Source of the DNA: Mermis nigrescens
Lineage: Eukaryota > Nematoda > Enoplea > Mermithida > Mermithidae
Direction: 5' to 3'
Length of the DNA: 64,000 bases
Assembly (NCBI GenBank): GCA_036768485.1
Contig: JAVLUZ010000347.1
Location: forward strand, 186,001-250,000
Of this stretch, positions 14,501 through 26,800 are shown in pieces. Made by a program: the position numbers and the translations under genes. Every line of letters starts with the position of its first letter. Position 1 is the stretch's first letter. Below the pieces are notes generated by a model. That model did not search any database. It was not told the origin of the DNA and worked only from the letters and a program-made list of their open reading frames with translations.

Positions 14501-17500
14501 CGGTAGAAGATTTTAAACGAGTGAAAATCTTGAAAAATGAACCTCATATGAACAACATGCTCATATAAATGTCTCATTATTTTGCAGAAAAACACTTAAT
14601 TTTCGTGATATCTCGGATTCGCTTGAACTAAGTGCTTCATTTCAGATTTTATTTATGCGTATTCATTTATGGAGCCTAATTTCGAGTTAACTCGAATATT
14701 TTAAAGTTGAAATATTATAATTCGATTCGTTGTACTTGCTCGGGGTTTAGGGGGTAGAGAAATAAAAAAATCTTTATAAGCTCAAAAACGATTGATTTGC
14801 GTGAAAAACATACTTTTTCGGCTTTTCTGACGATAATAACAAGAAATTCGAAAAAATCAGAAATGCAGTAAATTGAACAAATTATAGTCACGAAATGAGA
14901 AATATTTGGGAAATTTTACATTTTTTCACTTAGCAGATAATCTCAAAACGCCTTAAACAACACCTTTCTGCGAATAGTGTTGAAAATCGGAAATTCTAGA
15001 GGGTGGAAAAGAATTTTTGGGGGAAGTAAAAAAATTATTGGGCGGGGAGGAATATTCGTCCCCAAGATTATATATGCTATACACCAGGCCCGTATCCAGG
15101 ATTTGGCCAAGGGTTGGGGGCGGACCCAACATAAATTGGTCTATGTTTCAGAAAATTCGTCAGAATAGCTTCGAAAAACCGTATATTTCTGACGTTTTTC
15201 AACACGCTCTTTCCACTAAGATCGTAAAATTCAAACTTTTGCTGAAAAAATTTTTTCACTCAAGAGTCTATAAAAAGTGTCGTTTTTTGGTTAGAGTGAT
15301 GGAAAATATTTCACATCCGGCGCAAAGCGCCAAAAATTTCAAGATTTCACGACAAAGACATGTTACCTTTCAAAATTTTTTCGGCCGAAGGGGGCCGCTC
15401 CCCACCCCTCACCCCTCCTTAAATACGGCCCTGCTATTTATACATTTTTTATTGGTTCTCCTGGTTTTCCCACCCAGAAAGTCGATACCGTATAACGGTC
15501 AGATGTGGCAAAGTCATGGCCGATAACCAAGAAGATACCAGTGTAAACATTGTGTGCTATGGTAGTCAGGGAAATTCGGATCCTTATTGCGTTTGGCCAA
15601 ATTTATCTGTTAAGGACGCCAAAACCTCGATGACTTTTGATGTAATGCGTCTTTTTTATCTTATTCCAACTTTATTTAATAGAATTTGCTGTTCTGTACT
15701 TTAGTATTTAAGCATTGAACTGTTTCAAAGACATAAACGTCCTGCAGTGTGAAGGACATGATTAGGTTAATCAACGAAGTATATGAACAGTTTCTCGATA
15801 AATTAAACACAAAGAAATAATTATTCGTATTTTGAAAAAATTGATGTGAAACCTTACTTTTCTGAATTATACAACATTTCTGAAATAAATCCTCAAATTT
15901 TGGGGTAGAGATTCACAATATTTTATGAATTTACGGTTTGGTTCGCGTTTATTTTCTTAATTCAATTCATTTTAGATCGGATTTTTCTATATCTAATACA
16001 TATATATCCTGTTATAATCACCTAGTTTTTAGTCTTTTACTAATTTTGTCCAATTGGGATTACATATATTCAATAGATGACTGAGTTTATGGCAAACTAA
16101 GCGGTCAAGTTTTTCCATATTCGCAAATGGATGCTTGATGCTAAATCAATGCGTTTTTTACAATTTTTTCACCTTTCTTTAACCCTCAAACATTGTGATA
16201 TACTAGCCGATTAAATGCTTGCGATCATATTGGTTTAGACAATGGCATTGCACACATTGGGTTTCAATAACCTCTTATAATTATCAGAAATTTGAGGAAT
16301 AGTCAGATTTGCGGAACACCAAGACTATTCATTATTCCTTCCGAAATTACCACTAACTTCTATTTTAAATTTCGATTTTAAAATTTGTAATTTCAAAATT
16401 CTGAGTTGATTAATTTAATTGAATTAATACTTAAATTGATAGTTTAATTTAATTGAAAGTTCAATAATTCAATTTAACAATATAATTTATCAATATAACA
16501 TGTATTCAGCTCCAAACTTTTGGGATCCAAAATGTTTAGAGCAAAAAGTGCTGAAAGACTGATGGTAGGGGGAAAATACCATTTTTATAAAAAACGGAAA
16601 AAATTTCAAATTGACTTTTGGGGTTCAGATCATAGGTGGGCAGCAACAAAATTTGTGGGAGTGCAAGATTTTTCAAAGCTCAAAAGACGGTCTTGAAAAT
16701 GGTGGTATGGTGGAAAAACACCATTTTTTAACGTTTCTCATTGAGCACTATTCATTGGCAACAAAAAATTGCGAAAAAACAAAAAAAAATAAAAAATAAA
16801 ATTCTGAAGGGGGTATTCGGCCTTCTGGGGAAAGGGGTGCATACCCCCAAACCCTCTCCCGCGCCCACGTGTGGTTCAGACCCCTCCTCTCGCCTATGTT
16901 TGGCTGTAATCCTTTACAGCTGATTCTACGTGTATTTTTCTCTGAGTTTGAGTTATCAGTTTTACGAATAGTTATTTACTTAAGTAAAGAGATTGCCTTA
17001 ATGTACACTGTTTGCCCATAAAAAAGAAATGTCAAGCATCTGATAAATAAATTATTCGAAGTTTAATTTAAAAATTTTTTTTAATTTTTTAATTTTATTG
17101 TTGAATTTTGGTAATTTTTCCGACGCTCTTAGTTGGATTGCGGTAACATCGGAGAATTATATAAAGTTCGCTTCGAGTCCGATAATCCGTCAGTTTCTTG
17201 GCAGCTGGATACTGTAGTTATAAGAGACGTTGATACTGGCGAAGAGTCTTGTTTAAACTGTAATAAATGGCTATGCAAAACAGCGCCGCCGAACGTCAAG
17301 CTAATTTACATGCAAACTTTTCGCGAATTGCCCGTCATCCGTATTGGCCTGGAACCACTGCCGGGTATATATTTTTATATTATTTATTTAATTAATTTTA
17401 AGATTTTTATTTATATTATTTTTTCTATGTTTTTTTATATTATTATGGTTTTTATTTTTTATTTAATGATGTATTATTTTTCATTCCTCGCTATTTGTTT

Positions 17501-18052
17501 TTGTTTATTACTTATAATTTATTTACTTTTGTTTTAATTCTTTTCCATCTTTTATTATGATTTTTAGCTCACGCTCAAAACGGGAGGGGGCTTTGATCGT
17601 AAGTGAACGGGGCACTTCTGAAATTCTGGATTGCTTGTGAGTTGAAAAATTTTAAAGGTCAAAAAGATTTCAGCAATTGTGATGTGAGCACATTATACTT
17701 TTTTCGTCATTTCTCATCAGGCCCAATCAATTGACCGCCAAAAATCGTGAGAAAAATATAAAAAATTAAAAAATGGAATTTTTGAGTTCTGTGAGGTAAA
17801 TCTTTAGAAGTGTAAACCTCCCTCATTTTCATGTCTGGTTTGGACATTCGAAGAAGAAAAAAGAGAATGACGATAGAAACAAATGAGTCTAATGACGATT
17901 GATATAATAATAATAATAATGATAATAATAATAATAATAATAATAATAATATAATAATAATAAATAATGATAATGATAATGAAATAATAATGATAAAAAT
18001 AATAACAATAATAACAACAACAATAATGATAATAATAATAATAATAATAATG

Positions 18053-18142
<90 letters not shown>

Positions 18143-18145
18143 ATG

Positions 18146-18240
<95 letters not shown>

Positions 18241-20159
18241 TGATAATCGCTGTGTTTTTGTTGTCAGAGTCTCATAAGTTTGCTCAAGTATACTTCTGCT
18301 TTATAATTGTCGCATAGCATAAATGTCCGAAATTTGCAAATTTTGACTTCAAAAGTGAAATAAACTCGAAATCTGTTATAGCTTTTATTCACTATAGCCT
18401 AAAACGTAAGACTCGTAAATTGTCTTTTCCATTAGTACCTATCCTCCTATTTCTTGCGCCCAATTATGCTTTGCTGAAAACCTTGACTACTCTAGTTATT
18501 CATTATCATTTATTTTTTGTTCGATTTTATTTGTTTGTTTTTTCTTTGTTAACCATTTTTTATCCGTAAATAATAAATGTGTGCGATGTATTTAGTTTAT
18601 CAATACGTCATATACGTAAAAGTGAGTGAAGATTTTCGATTCGTCAAATCGCCCTGTCAGGTGCATATTCAAATGAGGGGCGAATTCGGGGATAGCGGAA
18701 CGCACACTGTCTTAATTACTCCCCTAGACAACAACAATATGTCCGATTCTACGAGTGAATATGGTTTAGTAAGCTACCTGTGAAATTAATTATTCTTTTA
18801 GTAAGGAGTATTGTGCGTAATGCGGAGCAATTAATAAAATATGATATTATAAATTAAGATTAATTATTTTACTTACGCAACGCTTGAATAAAATTACAAA
18901 TTTTATTTTCGTAATTTTTATGATTTTAGATGTATTTTTTACATCAAAGAATATTTGTAAGTATCTAAATTAATTAATATGGTTTAGTATATAAGTTATG
19001 AAATTAATCGTTTTTAATAATAGCATAATGTGCAAGAATTAATTAAATGTGAAATATAAGTTAAGGTTTATTATTTTATTCATACAAGCATGAATCAAAT
19101 TGTCGCTATGAAATTGATTAATTGTTTAAATGAAAAGTAAGACACCGAATGTGAAAGATTTAATTTGAATATGATACCTGAAAATTAAGATTTTTTATTT
19201 TATTCATGCAGCGTTTAAATGAAATTTTCGATTCTACATAATTTTACGAAATTTTTACCATTTTAAACGTATTCAAATTATTATAAATTATTCAAATTAT
19301 TCAAATTAATACATTTAAATAACACATGCTTATGACTTTTGCAAAATAATCAGTTTAGTGTAAACGTATATGCCTCCTGTATTGCGGTGCAGACGTAAAT
19401 GTAAGTTGATCCTAAAATGGAAAATATTTAAACAAATTCTTTTCCAGCCTAAAATTTTTTGACAGGATTGTCGCATTGTGCTGGAAGCCGTATCGCTTGG
19501 TCGCTTAGCCGAAGTGACCTTCGAAATACCGGTTGAAGAATCGGGTATTTTGTAATTTCTTCAAAAAATAATAAATTAAATTAAATAAAAATTAAAACAA
19601 TTATGCATAATTGTAATTTCGGCCTAGAAAGTGTTCAAAATATTTACATCTTACATATATGTATACATAATTAATGGCTGTGTTGCCTTTTGGCGACTTA
19701 CGACACATAGGAGGTGTTGCTTGAAACTTTATTGTAATTTTTTTTATAAAATAGCCATAAAATCGTCTTCTTTCTGCTGCTTCTTGTTCTTTAATTCCGG
19801 ATCGTCAATTTTATAATTTTTACTTTAGTCTTAAAAGCTTTTTATCGTGTCGCATTTATTGAGTCTGCGTGCTCTATAAAAAGCTAGGTATGCAAAGATT
19901 CTTTGCATCTGACAAATTTTAACAATCCAAAGTCACAAATTAGACGTACGATGGCCAAATCTTTTCTATATCGATTGATTTAAACCGCTCACTCTGATTG
20001 AAGTAATGTGATATCCAGGAGAAATTTTCTTTTTCTCATTTCGTTATTTATTATTATTTTTGGTATTTTATCATTTCATTATTCTAATTTGTTTATGATT
20101 TTATTTTTATTATTATTTTCATCATTATCATAATCAGTATCATTATATTATAATTATTA

Positions 20160-20214
<55 letters not shown>

Positions 20215-20248
20215 TATTTTTATTATTATTATTATTATTATTAATTTA

Positions 20249-20307
<59 letters not shown>

Positions 20308-20766
20308 TTATTATTATTATTAAAATTATTTATCATTATTATTTTTATTATAATTATTATTATTATTATTCCATTATTATTAAATTTCAATTTTAATATT
20401 TTCATTATACAACAGCGTGTTTCTTTTCAATCATGTGTCAGATAAGTAATAAACGATGAATTAGTAATAGCAAATAAACGAAAAAATTTATTATAATAGT
20501 AAATAATTGTTTTCGTGGAAATATAGTAAGCTGTATCCAAGAAGATTGAAAAATATCAATTGTTCGATCGTAATAGACAAGCGGTAATGGCTCTTGGAAA
20601 AAAGCGACTGAATTGATAATTGCTTTTTATTTATTCTATTTTTGGTTTATTTACTCTAGCCGTATGGATATCCGAAGGATATGAAACGCTTAATGCTTTA
20701 TACTCCAAATACGATCTTCCAAATGTTACCGCTCAATCAGGTACTTAAAAATTGAGCTTTTAATCA

Positions 20767-20818
<52 letters not shown>

Positions 20819-23800
20819 ATTATTATTATTATTATTCAATTTTATTGTAATTTCTGGTTTTCATGTTTGAACAAATTTATTAAAAAAATAAAATATCGAA
20901 CCTGTCAAAAAGGTGTGTCTTTGTATATGTGTATATGGTCCTGTAATAAATTTTGCAAGTTTGCAAACTTGACGTAATAATCTGGAAATTTAGAATGGAA
21001 TATGACTGCATTTTAGTTTAGCCCTATAACAATTAATAACTCTACAATATAATTATTAGATAAGAAAATCGTTATAGTATTAAAATTAATAATTTTAAAT
21101 GATTTTTAGATATAATTAATGATTATTTATATAAATTTTTATTAATTATTAAAATAATATACCTACCTTTCACTTAAAAAACAAATTTCTCTTCTTTTTT
21201 CGCGCGAAAATAGTGTTATGTTTGATAATGATCGATCGAAAACCACATATTAGAATTCATAAAATTTTAATGGAGTTCTTATTGAACTTTTTCAGTTTAT
21301 TTATTTTGTGTCAATTGAGGAGTAGTTTTAATTAGGTACCATTATTCAGTAACCTGAATCTCTAGAATAATATTTCAAAAATATAGAAATATAAAAAACA
21401 TGACAAAGTATAGTCAAAAAACATTAGAAATACATATTTATGAAAATATTTAACTTACACAAACCTAAAAAATATTATTTGTAAACGACCCCAAATTCCC
21501 CGTATTCCTTTTTACAATATCAGACTCTCAGTACTGTGAAAATCTCATTGGAAAAAGTTTGTATGAACTCGTCAAATTCAGATCAATTAATAATCGAAAT
21601 ATTGATAATCATATAAAAAAATCTTAAATCAAATTAAATTTAAGGTGAATTAAAATAAAAATAAAATAATAAATTTAAATTTAGAAAATTATTTTTCAAT
21701 GAAGAATATTTAATGTAGAATTTATGAATGGAAACTACTACAGAGTGAAAACTTAGTATCAAAATAATTGATCAAGAATGAAATAATAATTAATTAATAA
21801 TCTGCTTATTAATTAAGTAATAACTGATAATCAAATAAAATACGCGAAAAATTTTAATTATCGTTTTATTACGTATGTATCAATATTATTTATTATACTA
21901 TATATATTATCAATTATATGTTATATTATATATTATGTATTTTTTATAAATTAATATTTCAATTATAATTTTAGGACATTCCTGGATAATTGATCAAGTG
22001 AATGTCCGCGAGAGTACGCACGCTCCTTATTTATTCATGTTGAAAGAGTTTAAATATTTTTCTTGCGACAAAGTGGACTTCATAAGAAAGATATTTTTAT
22101 TCAGCGGTACGAAAAATATTATATTAATTTTAAAATACTTACATTTTCTATCATTATTTATTATTTTATATGTATACTTATTATATATTATAACAGTATT
22201 TATTTACTTATTTATATTATTAAATAATTTATTTTTTCAATTTTGAAACCCACTGTACATGGGCAGCAACCTAATTCTACTGTGTCTGTATTGTCAAAAA
22301 GTAAAAATAATCGCAAAAGCATAAATTTAGTTTAGGAATCTACCATTATCTGAAATGATTTATAGACATGGAAATCTGAGGAGTCACCGCATATGAGAGT
22401 GACATACACATATGGGCCTGAACCACTCGACGGGTGGTGGTATGCATTCCCCAGAAGGCTGAATTTTTTCTCAGAAACCAAAATACCCCCTCCCCAGAAT
22501 TCAATTTTTGAATTTTTTTTGGTTTTTGCGATTTTTCGATGCAAATGGATAGTGCTCGATGAGAAACGTTGAAAAATGGCGTTTTTTCGCCATACCGCCA
22601 TTTTTAACACCATTTTCACCTTCAAAAAACCTTGCACACCCCCTCCCCTAGAATTTTGGTGTTGCCCAACCCAGGATTCTATTTTTAGTAATGCTTTTGG
22701 CAATTTTCGGCTATTTCGCCCATGCAGACCCTCCCCCAGAATTTTCTTGCTGCTCATGTATGATCTTGAACCCTCTGTATCTGAAAGCCTCTCCAAAAAA
22801 ATCGATATACTCCCAGAATTTAATTTTTAGTGATATTTTCGGCGATTTCACTCCATCAGACTATATTTATAACGAGGGGAAGGGGGTTGAGGAACCCCCG
22901 CCCGGAATTTTAAGCCGTTGCGTGTCGGAATCAGACCTCCCCTAGAATTCTTTCGCTGCCCACCTGAGGTGACAGAAACCTAGAAACCAGAGGAACCAGC
23001 GGACCCCCAAAATTAAATTTCAATATATTCTTTCCGTTTTTTCTTAAATTTTTTGATGCCAATAGATAGAGCTTGAATTAAAAACAACGAAATCGTGATT
23101 TTTGTCCTTGTCATAAATTTTTAACTTCCTTTTTTGATCCCCGTTCAAGTTTTCGGCTCTGCCCAAGTATGGAATGATGATGACAAGAAAAGATAAAATA
23201 TTTGTGGGGAAAATAAAGTAAAACTAATATAAACGATAAATGGGAAATGAAAATTCTCTTTGAACGTACTTAAAAGTTTTAAATTGAAAAAAAATTTGAA
23301 TTGAGGTACGCAGGTACTATAGGACGCTGCTATAGCATTTATGCCAATTTTTAGTCCATTTTAGCTCAATAAAGCTGTTCATACAAAAAGGGGAGCGAAA
23401 ATCAAATCTTTTCCGAATAGTTCTTAAAATATTGTAAATTTTCCTCTAGTTGATGATCTTAAAATTTAGAAAAACTTTAACATTTAAAATTGAAATCAAA
23501 AGAACGGAGAAAAATGGCAATAAATATGATATAAAGTGAGAAATGCTGTAAAATTGGTCTCCAATCTTCAGTACTTTATGCGAACCTTTCTACAATTTTT
23601 GTCTACTTATTCAGAATCTCTTTTTTTATTTCTATTGCAAAAAGAACCGTTTTGTAAAGTATAGGCAATTTATTTAAAAAATGCTTTACTGCTATTGTCT
23701 TTAATACTCATTGATAATCAAAACACAAAATAATAATTTAAGGAAACCCAATAAGGAGGGTACTCCTTTTTATCGACATTTAAATTCGTCTTTTAAATTT

Positions 23801-26800
23801 CGTGTTCAAAGCTTCCGCAAGAAAAAGTATTTGTAATTTATATTTTCTATTTAGTATGACGTCACTTAAAATTTCTGATTTTGTCGATTTTCTGAATTTA
23901 AATTTTTCACTACTCTCGCTACTAGCATACGCACAAATACGCAATACCATAAACAAAGTAAGCGTAGTCTACGACTTATTAATTATTGATTAACAGTATC
24001 CTCAGCGGTTATTTGTAGAGTTTTAGGAATTTTAAATTACAGATCATCAAATTTGAATAAATTTTATAATTTCTTGGAATAAAAATTAAAATAAAAAATT
24101 TAAAAGATCATCTTGAAATTTAGATATGCAGGGTCTTTCGACGAAATTGAAAGAAAAATTGCTGCCCAAAGATAGGCAAAAGACGGCTACGAAGCAGAAG
24201 AGGGACGGGAAATGGATGGTTACCGTGATAACGGGCCAGAGTCCCGAGGCCGGGACCGAAAATACCTTATTTTTGGTGGTTTACGGCGAACGAGGCGTTT
24301 CGCCACCCATCGCTTTGTTGGATAAGGATCAAACGCTGCTATCGGGCTCGACCTGTTATTTCCAGGTTTTTAAGCTCAATTTAAGCCAATTTAGACCATC
24401 CTTAATTCCAATTTTTTTAGGCTCAGTTTACGACCAATTTAATTCTTCCTTAACTCGGGTTTATGAAGCTCAATCAGCCCTAAACCTTATCTATCCTAAA
24501 CTTGGGCTATAGGCTCAATGGACGCAAAACTTAATCTATTTTTAACTCGGGTATTCTAAGCTTAATAAACGCCAAACCTAAGCCATTCATAACCCAGGTG
24601 ATCTAGGCTTACGCCAAAGTTAATATCAATTTTTAACTCGCGTTTTTTAAGTGTTAATTTACGCCAAACTTAATCCATCCCTAACTCTGGCTTTTTGAGC
24701 TTAATCCACGCCAAACCTAACTTTATTCTTGACTGGGCTTTTTAAGCTCAATGTACGCCAGACTCAATCCATCTATAGTGCAGGTTTTTTACCTTATTCT
24801 ACGCCGGATTTGATTCATTTTTAGCATAACATGTTTTATGCTCAATTCACGCCGATTTAATCCATCCTTAAGTTTGGTTTTTTAAGCTCAATGCACGTCA
24901 AACTTAATCCATCTTCAACTCGCTTATTTGTGAACTTAATTTGCGCCAAATTTAATCCATCCGTAACCTGATTCATTATAGCCTTAATTTCCAGGTCGAA
25001 TTGGACGATATTGGGCGAATTTTTAAGATACGACTTCGTCTTGATTTTCAGAAAGACCAAAAATCCATGTGGTACTTGCGTCGGATAAGCTGAGAGGGTT
25101 GTTATGTATATAACTTCGTTTTAGCTGTTGTCATCACCGTATGGTTTTTTGCATATGGTGACGCAACTTCTGCTTTACATTTACTAAAGTCACCATTTTT
25201 TAAATCTTTTTCCGCCTTTTCTAGAAAATTTTTTAAAATATCTCACTTCTTTCGTTAAGAAAAACAACCTTTGATCTTGTCGCAGCTTGGGCACTTATTA
25301 GCATTTGATCTCAAAATTCCGATGAAACGAGAACAGTTTGTGACTTTCATTGATGCACTACCAGAAATTCCATTGTGATTCAATTTTCTCTTTTTAGTGA
25401 TGCATTTTTCGTTAAAACTCGATTTTCGCTGATTTTGACAAAAACTTTCCTTTATCATAAATGCACGTTTTGTGAACAAAAACATTCTAAATAGTGCTTT
25501 ACAACCTTGCATTCTCTCAGCTGGATTATTGACCTTTTTCCTTGAAGAATGAAGTCATGGCACCTTCTGTTTAGGGCTATTTTTTCAGTATTTTTCATCT
25601 ATGTTAAAAGAAAATTGTTTTACTGGAAAGCGGAAAAAAGATAAGAAGAAATGATGCGTTCAGAGATGTAAAGTAGATAGGGGCGGATTTAGGAGGGGGG
25701 CGGCCGGCCTCCCATTGGCCTAAAATAGTGTGCAAAATTAAGCATTTTTGAGCGATTTTTAGCGATTTTCGGGTTAAAACGGCTAATTTTTCCGCCCGAG
25801 TCAGGGTTCCGCCCCTTAGGGGTACCGCCCCCCCCTTAGGAAAATCCTAGATCCGCCACTGAAAGTAGAAGTTGCAGAATAACGAGCAAAAAACCGCGTG
25901 TTGATAACTCTGACAGAAAAAAGTTATCAGACAGCTAAAACCAACTTTTATAACAACCCTTGAAGTTTATTAGTTTTTGAAGAGAGTCTTGAGGCGTGAA
26001 ATTTGGCAGAGTGGGGGTTCAGAAATCGGGGAGTGGAGTTCGAATTGGCTGGAGTTTGAAGTTGGGGGGTCAGCCGGTCTGGGGGTCAATTAGTGATTTT
26101 CTTGGCCAAAATGAACTCAAAAATTGGTATATGTACGTAAATGCTAAATCAGTGTCAAAACCACACATGGGCGTGGGGATTTGTACCCCCAGAAGTTGAA
26201 ATTACCCCCGCAGATTAGTGTAGACCCCAGAATTCTATTTTTAGTAACATTTTTGGCGATTCGCTTTTTCGCCATTTTTTAATATAAAAAATTTTCTGTT
26301 TTTTTTCGCGATTTTAGTTTTTTATGCAAATTTATCTTCTATGCCAATAATTTCTTGGCGCTCTTTGGCTTTTCATAGAATTTTTTTTACTCCTCAGTCA
26401 GATCATGACCCTCAGAATTTAGGTGGTTTCGCCCTTGTAAGATTGTCACTGCATTTATTTCTTATTTCGACACCTTAATATTTCGATCATATTTTGAGCT
26501 GAATATCGAGGCTTACTAAAGAAAAAGTTTCCGAAATTTCTAAGAAAAATGGCTGGAATTTCAAATTAGCTGTGCGTAGTGAGCAATTCGCTAATTATTC
26601 CAAATTTTTGATATTGCATCCTATGCTTTTTACGTTCTAATTCCTCAAACGGTATTGTATTTTCATTTTGAAAAATTTGTGAATGGTCTTCCTCGCTTGA
26701 ACTTCGACCTTTTCTACTTTTTGGCGATTTCTGAGTTACTCTTAAATTATTGATTAATTTATTGTATTTTTTCTTGACTAATTTTTGATTCCAGGTCTTA

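Noticed and set aside
17707..18277. Long frames of poly-Ile and poly-Asn on both strands
   Set aside because: Produced by the AAT trinucleotide array; no unique sequence with coding character.
22332..22796. 154-codon minus frame, and similar ones at 28066-28548, 35656-35928 and 36638-37036
   Set aside because: All translate the same family A MITE in the same or different frames; shared residues such as the [12 protein letters not shown] type come from the repeat.
24126..24512. Open frame continuing past 24365
   Set aside because: Beyond the CAG|GT donor it translates the 47-bp intronic minisatellite.
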